DNA of 7,032 nt from an uncultured Clostridiaceae bacterium (lineage in GTDB: Bacteria > Bacillota > Clostridia > Lachnospirales > Lachnospiraceae), in the NCBI GenBank assembly GCA_949841235.1, contig CATKZA010000092.1:1-7032 (forward strand), read 5' to 3'. Positions 1-5,066 of this stretch are shown here, in pieces (position 1 is the stretch's first letter; the number at the start of each line of letters is the position of its first letter). Under the pieces are notes generated by a model. The model did not search any database. It saw nothing but the letters and a program-made list of their open reading frames with translations, and was not told where the DNA came from. The translations under genes were made by a program, and so were the position numbers.

Positions 1-1223
1 TGGGCATCCTGGCTGCCGCCATCATGACCGATGAAACCGTTTTAATAGATAATTTGCCCAATGTGAGAGATATCAACGTGCTCCTATCTGCTATTGAAAG
101 TATCGGAGCTACCGTAAACCGAATCAGCCCCCACGAGGTGCAGATTAATGGCAGCACCATCACCGACTTTACAGTGGATGATGACTTTATCCGCAAGATT
201 CGCGCCTCCTATTATCTTCTGGGAGCGCTTTTGGGAAAGTATAACAGGGCAAAGGTAGCGCTTCCCGGCGGATGCGACATCGGAAGCCGCCCCATGGACC
301 AGCACCTGAAAGGGTTTCGTGCCCTGGGCGCTACGGTAAACATGGGCTTTGGCATGATTGATACCCACGCTGATACTTTGGTTGGAAACCATATCTTCAT
401 GGACGTGGTATCTGTAGGCGCTACCATCAACATCATGCTTGCCGCCTGCATGGCGGAAGGCAAGACCGTCATAGAAAATGCGGCAAAGGAGCCACATATC
501 GTGGACGTAGCCAGTTTTCTGAACAGCATGGGTGCCAATATCAAAGGCGCAGGAACAGACAAGATCCGCATCAGGGGCGTGGAAAAACTCCATGCCAGCG
601 AATATTCCATCATCCCTGACCAGATTGAAGCGGGAACTTTCATGGTGGCTGCTGCCGCCACAAAAGGCGACGTGCTGATTAAGAATGTCATTCCCAAGCA
701 TCTGGAGGCCATTTCCGGAAAGTTGACGGAAATCGGCGCTACAGTGGAGGAGTTTGATGATGCTGTGAGAGTTCACTGCACGGAAAGACTGCACCACACC
801 CAGGTGAAGACTTCCCCCTATCCCGGATTTCCTACAGACATGCAGCCACAGATTGCCACATTGCTGGCACTGTCTGAAGGAACCAGCACGGTGACGGAGA
901 GCATATTTGAAAATAGATTTAAATATGTAGATGAATTGATGCGCATGGGTGCCAATATCAAAGTGGAAGGCAACGTAGCGATTATAGAGGGTGTGAAGGG
1001 ATTGACCGGTGCATCGATCAGCGCCCCGGATCTGAGGGCTGGAGCCGCTCTCGTAGTGGCAGGTCTGGTATCTGAAGGCTACACTACGGTGGATTCCATC
1101 CAATATATTGAGCGGGGTTATGAATGCTTTGAAGATAAAATGACCGCTTTGGGAGCCTACATGGACAAAATTCCTGTTGATGACGACAGAGCCGTCCAAA
1201 AATTCAAACTCAAAGTTGGATAG
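1..1223 (+). CDS. murA: UDP-N-acetylglucosamine 1-carboxyvinyltransferase, MurZ/MurAB type (5'-truncated)
   Basis: Catalyses the first committed step of peptidoglycan synthesis in the cytoplasm: transfer of enolpyruvate from PEP to UDP-GlcNAc. The reading frame is already open at base 3 (GILAAAI precedes the Met at 24), so that Met is internal and roughly 25 N-terminal residues, including the usual SGAKNA motif, lie outside the window; 406 residues are visible. Counting from the Met at 24, the catalytic loop PGGCDIGSRP holds the PEP/fosfomycin-binding Cys84 (codon 273-275). FPTDMQ carries the catalytic-type Asp272 and ERGYE the conserved Arg364. Stretches such as VVSVGATINIMLAA and KIRASYYLLGALLG resemble the second Firmicutes paralogue (B. 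subtilis MurAB, S. aureus MurZ) more than MurAA, so another murA elsewhere in the genome is likely. Cys rather than Asp in the loop predicts fosfomycin sensitivity of the enzyme (inference). It ends with TAG and is followed by a terminator, so it belongs to a separate upstream transcription unit. Confidence 0.95.
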   Translation, partial: GILAAAIMTDETVLIDNLPNVRDINVLLSAIESIGATVNRISPHEVQINGSTITDFTVDDDFIRKIRASYYLLGALLGKYNRAKVALPGGCDIGSRPMDQHLKGFRALGATVNMGFGMIDTHADTLVGNHIFMDVVSVGATINIMLAACMAEGKTVIENAAKEPHIVDVASFLNSMGANIKGAGTDKIRIRGVEKLHASEYSIIPDQIEAGTFMVAAAATKGDVLIKNVIPKHLEAISGKLTEIGATVEEFDDAVRVHCTERLHHTQVKTSPYPGFPTDMQPQIATLLALSEGTSTVTESIFENRFKYVDELMRMGANIKVEGNVAIIEGVKGLTGASISAPDLRAGAALVVAGLVSEGYTTVDSIQYIERGYECFEDKMTALGAYMDKIPVDDDRAVQKFKLKVG

Positions 1224-1282
1224 ATATACTAGTACAGCGTATACTAAATAATTTAGAATTGACGAGCCCGTGAATCATAACG

Positions 1283-1314
1283 GAAGTGGCTTGAGACACA
1301 GCCGCTTCTTTTTT
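1283..1314 (+). terminator. Rho-independent terminator of murA
   Basis: The left arm GAAGTGGCT (1283-1291) pairs with AGCCGCTTC (1300-1308) over 9 bp, including one T-G wobble. The loop is 8 nt, and six T residues follow at 1309-1314. It lies 60 bp after the murA stop and just before the next promoter, the expected place for a transcription-unit boundary. Confidence 0.85.
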
Positions 1315-1321
1315 GTATCTC

Positions 1322-1350
1322 TTGTAAATATGTCAAAAAAAGCGTATAAT
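1322..1350 (+). promoter_or_regulatory. Sigma-A-type promoter for the J-domain/GGDEF-like gene
   Basis: The -35 box TTGTAA (1322-1327, 4/6 to TTGACA) is separated by exactly 17 bp from a perfect -10 box TATAAT (1345-1350). The expected start of transcription is near 1357, giving a leader of about 150 nt before the TTG start at 1510. It sits 8 bp after the T-run of the murA terminator. No convincing terminator was seen between the J-domain gene and tmk, so this promoter may also feed tmk and genes further downstream. Confidence 0.75.
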
Positions 1351-1356
1351 TAGATT

Positions 1357-1509
1357 AACTTTCGTTTGCCTGTTACTAATTAGGGCTTTGCCGCTCATTG
1401 CAACAGGCTCTGTCCCATAGAGGGATGGATGTTACTATTCACAGTAACGGATGGATTCATTTGAATTGCAATTTTAAAGACTATTAGATAAAAGAAGGAG
1501 GTGTCATGA
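1357..1509 (+). promoter_or_regulatory. Long structured 5' leader of the J-domain/GGDEF-like gene
   Basis: About 150 nt without a substantial reading frame. Visible pairings: GCCTGTT (1368-1374) with AACAGGC (1402-1408), enclosing a small GGC-TTT-GCC hairpin (1384-1392); CTCT/AGAG (1408-1411/1419-1422) or TCCC/GGGA (1413-1416/1422-1425) as alternatives; and a perfect GTTACT/AGTAAC hairpin (1431-1448). AGTAAC at 1443-1448 could instead pair with the GTTACT at 1372-1377, which would break the first helix, so mutually exclusive folds are possible. I could not match it to a riboswitch class I know; the conserved features of GEMM c-di-GMP riboswitches were not seen. A regulatory role is inference from length and structure. 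Confidence 0.4.
1423..1456 (+). repeat. Hairpin palindrome flanked by direct GGATGGAT repeats (TGTTACTATTCA motif, copy 1)
   Basis: A perfect hairpin, GTTACT-ATTCAC-AGTAAC (1431-1448), is bracketed exactly by two copies of GGATGGAT (1423-1430 and 1449-1456). The segment TGTTACTATTCA (1430-1441) recurs exactly, inverted, at 3969-3980 and with one mismatch at 6351-6362. A variant, TGTTACTA, also occurs at 1371-1378. It could be an operator, an RNA element or a dispersed palindromic repeat; the sequence does not decide between these. Confidence 0.6.
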
Positions 1510-1512
1510 TTG
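1495..1512 (+). promoter_or_regulatory. Ribosome binding site that decides a TTG start
   Basis: AAGGAGG (1495-1501) lies 8 nt before TTG at 1510-1512. An in-frame TGA at 1507-1509 sits immediately before the TTG, so no earlier start in this frame is possible. The ATG at 1506-1508 is in another frame and encodes only six residues before TAA at 1524-1526. The J-domain begins almost at once after the TTG, supporting it as the true start. Confidence 0.8.
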
Positions 1513-2676
1513 CAAGCCAATTTTAAAGATTACTATCAAATCCTGCAAGTACATCACGATGCCTCCCCTGATGTGATCAAGGCAGCCTATCGGAAATTGT
1601 GTTCCCTGTACCATCCGGACACCAGCAAAAACGAGCAGCAGACCGCTCGGATGATGGAGATTAACGAGGCATACCGCATTTTGGGCGACCCGGACAAGCG
1701 TACGCAATATCAGCGTACCTGGCTGGAGCGATTTAGGCAGCGCAGCAATCATGTGATTTCTGCCATCCATCCCCCTCAGGGCATGGCATACGATTCAGCA
1801 CAGAATATCCTGGATCAGTTTTTCCATGCGCTATATACTAAGAACTGGGACAGCGCCTACGGATGCCTTACCTTGGAGGATCAGGAAAGAATCTCCAGAA
1901 ACCAGTTCTTTGCATGGCGGGAAGCAGTGAGCGACTGTTTTGAAATGCAGGACTACCGTATCCAGAAGTACCGCTCCTACAATCGCTGTAGGATAGGTGA
2001 TGTTGTTTATGAACAGGTGACGGAATATGCGGTGCTGGTGTCCGATCTGGATCTCCAGACTTCCCAGGTTTCCCAGTCAACCACCCACAAATATGCCGCC
2101 TTCGACGGCACTTCCTGGAAGGTTTGCCTGGGCGTGAAATCTGTAAAGCAGGCCACGATGAAATTCAAGCTCATGGCGGAGCGGAGGAAGAATTTCGACC
2201 CCCTCTCCCTTTACGAGAGTGCCGTCTCCAAAACGGATCCTCTGACAGGCCTCTTGAGCGAGCAGGGGTTTTATGACGAGGCCATGCGGGAAGTGGCCCG
2301 GCACAAGCGGTATCACAACCCCCTGTCCCTGGTGGTTTTCCAAGTGCATTGCAAGAATCGGGAAAGGGAAATTCCCTGCCTCTGCCGCTGCGCCAGCGTG
2401 ATTAAGTCTACCTGCCGCATCACAGATATTGTAGCCAGAATTTCTGATAACCAGATTGTATGCCTCTTGACGGAAACCACAGAAAGCCAGGCAATGGATG
2501 CCACCCAGAAGTTTGTAAACAATATCAAGCTACGGCAGACCGAGCCTTTTTCTCTGAATGCAGGAGTAATGCAATACAAGGGGACGGTGGCAATCGAGGA
2601 TGCTGTATTCGCTGCCTGCTCTGATGCCAGCCGAGAAGGCAATACCCTTTGGATTAGCGAAAATGGCACGATCTAG
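1510..2676 (+). CDS. J-domain protein with a possible NTF2-like middle and a degenerate GGDEF domain
   Basis: A 388-residue, apparently soluble cytoplasmic protein with a TTG start. Residues 6-70 form a J-domain with the diagnostic HPD (35-37), an INEAYRILGD helix and DPDKRTQY, so it should stimulate a DnaK/Hsp70. There is no G/F region, zinc domain or DnaJ C-terminal substrate domain. Residues about 95-210 (helical AQNILDQFFHALYTKNWDSA, then strands ending in a Trp-containing segment) resemble an NTF2-like fold; this is a weak inference. Residues about 240-385 begin with DPLTGLLSEQGF, the N-terminal signature of GGDEF domains, but the domain is degenerate. The metal-binding Asp of the first strand is replaced (FQVH, 277-280), the loop after it is shortened, and GGDEF is replaced by SDNQI (312-316), so cyclase activity is not expected. 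RITD (303-306) lies exactly five residues before that site, where active cyclases carry the RxxD c-di-GMP inhibitory site. It may therefore be a c-di-GMP receptor or a purely structural domain. It has its own promoter upstream of tmk. I know of no established name. Confidence 0.9.
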   Translation: MQANFKDYYQILQVHHDASPDVIKAAYRKLCSLYHPDTSKNEQQTARMMEINEAYRILGDPDKRTQYQRTWLERFRQRSNHVISAIHPPQGMAYDSAQNILDQFFHALYTKNWDSAYGCLTLEDQERISRNQFFAWREAVSDCFEMQDYRIQKYRSYNRCRIGDVVYEQVTEYAVLVSDLDLQTSQVSQSTTHKYAAFDGTSWKVCLGVKSVKQATMKFKLMAERRKNFDPLSLYESAVSKTDPLTGLLSEQGFYDEAMREVARHKRYHNPLSLVVFQVHCKNREREIPCLCRCASVIKSTCRITDIVARISDNQIVCLLTETTESQAMDATQKFVNNIKLRQTEPFSLNAGVMQYKGTVAIEDAVFAACSDASREGNTLWISENGTI

Positions 2677-2691
2677 TGAAAAGTATAAAAT
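2676..2691 (+). repeat. Intergenic motif GTGAAAAGTATAAAAT (copy 1)
   Basis: This 16-mer matches 15/16 positions of 5024-5039 (GTGAAAAGTATAGAAT). Here it starts at the last base of the J-domain gene stop codon, 42 bp before tmk; the other copy lies just before ricT. TATAAAAT resembles a -10 box, but no suitable -35 was found at 16-18 bp. Confidence 0.35.
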
Positions 2692-2733
2692 GGCTTTGCG
2701 CATATTTTACACAATAGAAAGGCATAGGTAAAC

Positions 2734-3363
2734 ATGGCAGAAAACAGAGGACGATTTATTACTTTTGAGGGAATCGACGGGTGTGGCAAGAGTACCCAGA
2801 TTCACCGTTTAAAGCAACGTATGGAAACCATGTCGCTCCCCTGCTGGGAAACCTTTGAACCCTCTTCCGGGCCAGTGGGCTCCATGCTACGCCAATGCCT
2901 ATCCGGGAGAATGAAGACCGACGAGCGCACCATGGCAACCCTCTTTGCCGCAGACCGTCTGGATCACCTGCTGAATGACCAAGACGGCATTTTTCTAAAA
3001 ATACGGCAGGGCATTCACGTCATCTGCGACCGCTATACACTTTCAAACTATGCCTATCAGGGCGTCAGCACGTCTTTGGACTGGATTGAGGGACTTAATA
3101 GCGAAGCCGGGAAAATCCTGCGGCCCGATTACCATATATTTATTGACGTGGAACCGGAAGTTTCCCTAGAGCGCATGGCAAAGACAAGGTTTCACAGAGA
3201 TTTATATGAAACGAGGGAACGGCTGACAGAAGTGAGAAACTGCTATTTTTCTTTGATAGATAGATTTCAGGAGGACGAGAACATCCTGGTCGTGGACGGA
3301 AGCCAAGAGGCAGATGCCATTGCCGAAACGATCTGGGAAAACATTTCTTTTCTTTTCGAATAA
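2734..3363 (+). CDS. tmk: Thymidylate kinase (dTMP kinase)
   Basis: Phosphorylates dTMP to dTDP with ATP, an essential cytoplasmic step of dTTP synthesis. Its 209 residues are the normal family length. The P-loop GIDGCGKST spans residues 13-21. FEPSSGPVG (41-49) occupies the place of the usual REPGG motif in the substrate-binding loop. ICDRYTLSNYAYQG (97-110) carries the DR(Y/F) motif and AYQG. FIDVEPEVSLERM (136-148) is the strand leading to the lid. The lid, TRFHRDLYETRERLTEVRNCYF, has an Arg-rich start but DLYE where many bacterial enzymes have DR(I/L/F)E. The ATG at 2734 is chosen because the sequence immediately enters RFITFEGIDG. Its ribosome binding site is weak (GAAAGG at 2717-2722, or a closer AGG at 2726-2728). 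It opens the conserved tmk-yaaR-holB-ricT-yabB cluster. The 57-bp gap upstream has no terminator, so read-through from the J-domain gene is possible. Confidence 0.95.
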   Translation: MAENRGRFITFEGIDGCGKSTQIHRLKQRMETMSLPCWETFEPSSGPVGSMLRQCLSGRMKTDERTMATLFAADRLDHLLNDQDGIFLKIRQGIHVICDRYTLSNYAYQGVSTSLDWIEGLNSEAGKILRPDYHIFIDVEPEVSLERMAKTRFHRDLYETRERLTEVRNCYFSLIDRFQEDENILVVDGSQEADAIAETIWENISFLFE

Positions 3364-3385
3364 CAATTTTCTTTGGGGAGAATTG
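3364..3385 (+). other. AT-rich hairpin directly after tmk
   Basis: CAATTTTC (3364-3371) pairs with GAGAATTG (3378-3385) over 8 bp with one T-G wobble and a 6-nt loop, starting at the first base after the tmk stop. No T-run follows, so it is unlikely to be an intrinsic terminator. It may protect or mark an mRNA 3' end. Confidence 0.3.
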
Positions 3386-3400
3386 ATGAAAATATGACGA

Positions 3401-3420
3401 TATCATTATATATAATGATA
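3401..3420. repeat. Perfect 20-bp palindrome between tmk and yaaR
   Basis: TATCATTATATATAATGATA is its own exact reverse complement. It contains TATAAT (3411-3416) but no good -35 at standard spacing; TTGATG (3383-3388) is 22 bp away from that box, or 18 bp from an overlapping TATATA at 3407-3412. As DNA it could be a dimeric repressor site; as RNA it would be a weak A-U hairpin. It lies in the 125-bp gap where yaaQ sits in Bacillus. The rest of that gap holds a short GC-rich segment (3422-3453) and the yaaR ribosome binding site. Confidence 0.45.
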
Positions 3421-3488
3421 AGCGGACCGAGCAAGCTCGCTTGTGAGGGCGCGATTAATAAAATAGTATCCGGAAAGGAGGGGCAGAG

Positions 3489-3929
3489 ATGGATTTAAAA
3501 ATTAACAACATGCAGCAGATTCAGCAGGCAACGCAAAAAACTTCCATGGCGGAGGCAGACGGCTCCTTTCGTTTTGCCCTGCTCAGCAGCATCGAGGAAA
3601 ATGAACTGCAAGCACACCTCTCCCTCATGATGGAGGAAATCACCCAGCAGGGCAATAAGCTGAGCCGGCGCATGGATGTAAAGGACTTGCAGGAATACCG
3701 CAAGCTCATTAAGGAATTCATGAATGAAATTGCCGCCCATTCCCATGAATTCAGCCGAGAAAATTTTCTTGACAGAAAGGGAAGGCACCGGGTATATGGC
3801 ATTGTAAAGAAAATCAACCAGACATTGGATGAATTGGCAGAAGAACTTCTCAGCGAAGAGAAGGACCGGATTTCCATTTTAAGCAAAATCGATGAAATCC
3901 GAGGCTTGATTTTGGATATATTTACTTAA
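3489..3929 (+). CDS. yaaR: YaaR family protein (DUF327)
   Basis: A 146-residue protein, the usual length for the DUF327 family, whose biochemical function I cannot state. Family-like features are FALLSSIEENELQAHLSLMMEEITQQGNKLSRRMDVKDLQEYRKLIKEFMNEI in the first two thirds (predicted long amphipathic helices, seen at residues 29-81), then RVYGIVKKINQTLDELAEELL, and a C-terminal IDEIRGLILDIFT that matches the family's typical IRGLLLDLY-like end. It is largely helical with no signal peptide or membrane segment. The first 25 residues are Gln-rich and probably flexible. The ATG at 3489 is preceded by a very strong AAAGGAGG (3474-3481) at 7 nt, so translation may be high. Its position between tmk and holB is the same as in Bacillus and strengthens the identification. 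Confidence 0.85.
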   Translation: MDLKINNMQQIQQATQKTSMAEADGSFRFALLSSIEENELQAHLSLMMEEITQQGNKLSRRMDVKDLQEYRKLIKEFMNEIAAHSHEFSRENFLDRKGRHRVYGIVKKINQTLDELAEELLSEEKDRISILSKIDEIRGLILDIFT

Positions 3930-3930
3930 A

Positions 3931-3980
3931 TGTTACTATAATATAAAATTCTGGATAGATATTGACTATGAATAGTAACA
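3931..3980. repeat. Inverted repeat TGTTACTAT / ATAGTAACA upstream of holB (motif copy 2)
   Basis: TGTTACTAT at 3931-3939 and ATAGTAACA at 3972-3980 are perfect 9-bp inverted arms separated by 32 bp. The right arm extends to TGAATAGTAACA (3969-3980), the exact reverse complement of TGTTACTATTCA at 1430-1441. The element occupies most of the 86-bp yaaR-holB gap and ends 35 bp before the holB ATG. TATAAT at 3937-3942 overlaps the left arm but lacks a clear -35 partner. Confidence 0.55.
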
Positions 3981-4015
3981 CTTATTTCCATAGTATAGAT
4001 TGGAGGGAGGTCAAT

Positions 4016-5005
4016 ATGGCGAATTTTAAAGATATCATTGGGCAGGACAATGTAAAAAAGCATCTGCAAAGGGGAATATCCCAGGGCAATATTTCCCATG
4101 CCTATATCATAAATGGGGAAACCGGTTCCGGCAGACGTCTGCTGGCCTCCGCTCTGACCAAGACTCTGCTCTGCGAGAATCCCACGCCGGAGGGAGATGC
4201 CTGCGGCGTGTGCAAATCCTGCCTTCAGACAGATTCCAACAACCATCCGGACGTGCGCTTCATCGTTCACGAAAAGGCAAGTATCGGAGTCGATGATATC
4301 AGGAATCAGCTGGTGAACGATATCACCATCAAGCCCTACAGCAGCACGCACAAGATTTACATTATCCCTGATGCGAATAAGATGACAGAGCAGGCGCAGA
4401 ATGCCCTTTTAAAGACTATTGAAGAGCCGCCGGAATATGCGGTGATCATTCTGCTGACGGAGACGGCAGATACTCTCTTAGAAACCATTCAGTCCCGGTG
4501 CATCGTCCTGAATACCCGGCCTCTGGACAAGAAAGAGATTAAGCAGTACCTGGTTAACAATCTTCAAATGGAGCCGGAACGGGCGGAAATTGCCGCCGGA
4601 TTCTGTCAGGGGAATGTTGGAAAGGCCATCCATTTTGCCTCTTCCGAAGATTTTCAGGAGACAAAGGAGGACACCCTGCGCCTTGTGAAAGAGATTGACG
4701 ACATGGATATCACAGACACCGTCTCCATAATCAAGGAACTGAACCAGAGAAAGGGAAGGATTAATGAATATCTGGATTTAATGCTATTATGGTACAGGGA
4801 TGTTCTGATGTTCAAGGTGACAAAAGATGCCAATATCCTTCTATACCGGGAAGAATATCAGGCGATTTCCAAGCAGGCCAGCCTGCGGAATTACGAAGAT
4901 ATTGAAAAAATCATCAGTGCCATCGACAAGGCAAAAGTGCGATTGAATGCAAATGTCAATTTTGATACCGCCATCGAACTTCTGCTTCTGGCGATTAAAG
5001 AATAA
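4016..5005 (+). CDS. holB: DNA polymerase III subunit delta-prime
   Basis: A clamp-loader subunit: an AAA+ protein that, with DnaX and delta, loads the beta sliding clamp at the replication fork. 329 residues. The frame is open further upstream, to a TTG at 3962, but GGAGGGAGG (4002-4010) sits 5 nt before the ATG at 4016 and the family sequence starts there (FKDIIGQDNVKKHL). SHAYIINGETGSGRR (27-41) is a P-loop in which the Lys of GK(S/T) is Arg, as expected for delta-prime, which does not hydrolyse ATP. The zinc module has Cys53, Cys63, Cys66 and Cys69, followed by NNHPDV. Residues 123-138 (MTEQAQNALLKTIEEP) correspond to the Walker B/sensor region, and SRC (160-162) is the clamp-loader arginine-finger motif. 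The C-terminal third is helical, as in the family collar domain. It sits between yaaR and ricT, the Bacillus order. Confidence 0.93.
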   Translation: MANFKDIIGQDNVKKHLQRGISQGNISHAYIINGETGSGRRLLASALTKTLLCENPTPEGDACGVCKSCLQTDSNNHPDVRFIVHEKASIGVDDIRNQLVNDITIKPYSSTHKIYIIPDANKMTEQAQNALLKTIEEPPEYAVIILLTETADTLLETIQSRCIVLNTRPLDKKEIKQYLVNNLQMEPERAEIAAGFCQGNVGKAIHFASSEDFQETKEDTLRLVKEIDDMDITDTVSIIKELNQRKGRINEYLDLMLLWYRDVLMFKVTKDANILLYREEYQAISKQASLRNYEDIEKIISAIDKAKVRLNANVNFDTAIELLLLAIKE

Positions 5006-5023
5006 ACGGAAAGCCAAATCTTT

Positions 5024-5039
5024 GTGAAAAGTATAGAAT
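5024..5039 (+). repeat. Intergenic motif GTGAAAAGTATAGAAT (copy 2)
   Basis: Fifteen of 16 bases match 2676-2691. It lies in the 61-bp gap between holB and ricT, and its end runs into TTGACA (5039-5044). The only -10-like sequence at 17 bp overlaps the ricT start codon, so a promoter serving ricT here is not convincing. Confidence 0.35.
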
Positions 5040-5066
5040 TGACAGACGAGAAGAAAGGATTGATAT

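Noticed and set aside
84..1199. Long open frame on the minus strand (371 codons) opposite murA
   Set aside because: It is antisense to a clearly recognisable murA, encodes no recognisable family and has a His/Ser/Gly-rich composition typical of a shadow frame.
1357..1509. c-di-GMP riboswitch (GEMM-I or type II) in the leader of the GGDEF-like gene
   Set aside because: The conserved core sequences and tetraloop-receptor arrangement of those classes were not found by eye; a covariance-model search would be decisive.
2683..2712. Hairpin GTATAAAAT / ATTTTACAC before tmk as a terminator
   Set aside because: It has a mismatch, an A-T-rich stem and a 12-nt loop, with no T-run after it.
3441..3469. 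TTGTGA-17 bp-TAGTAT as a yaaR promoter
   Set aside because: Both boxes are weak, and the start point would fall within the Shine-Dalgarno sequence.
3364..3488. Remnant of yaaQ between tmk and yaaR
   Set aside because: The gap is only 125 bp, and no frame in it resembles YaaQ; it holds a hairpin, a palindrome and a ribosome binding site.
3962..4015. Upstream in-frame extension of holB from TTG 3962 or ATG 3968
   Set aside because: No ribosome binding site precedes these codons, the extension has no family match, and a strong GGAGGGAGG directly precedes ATG 4016.
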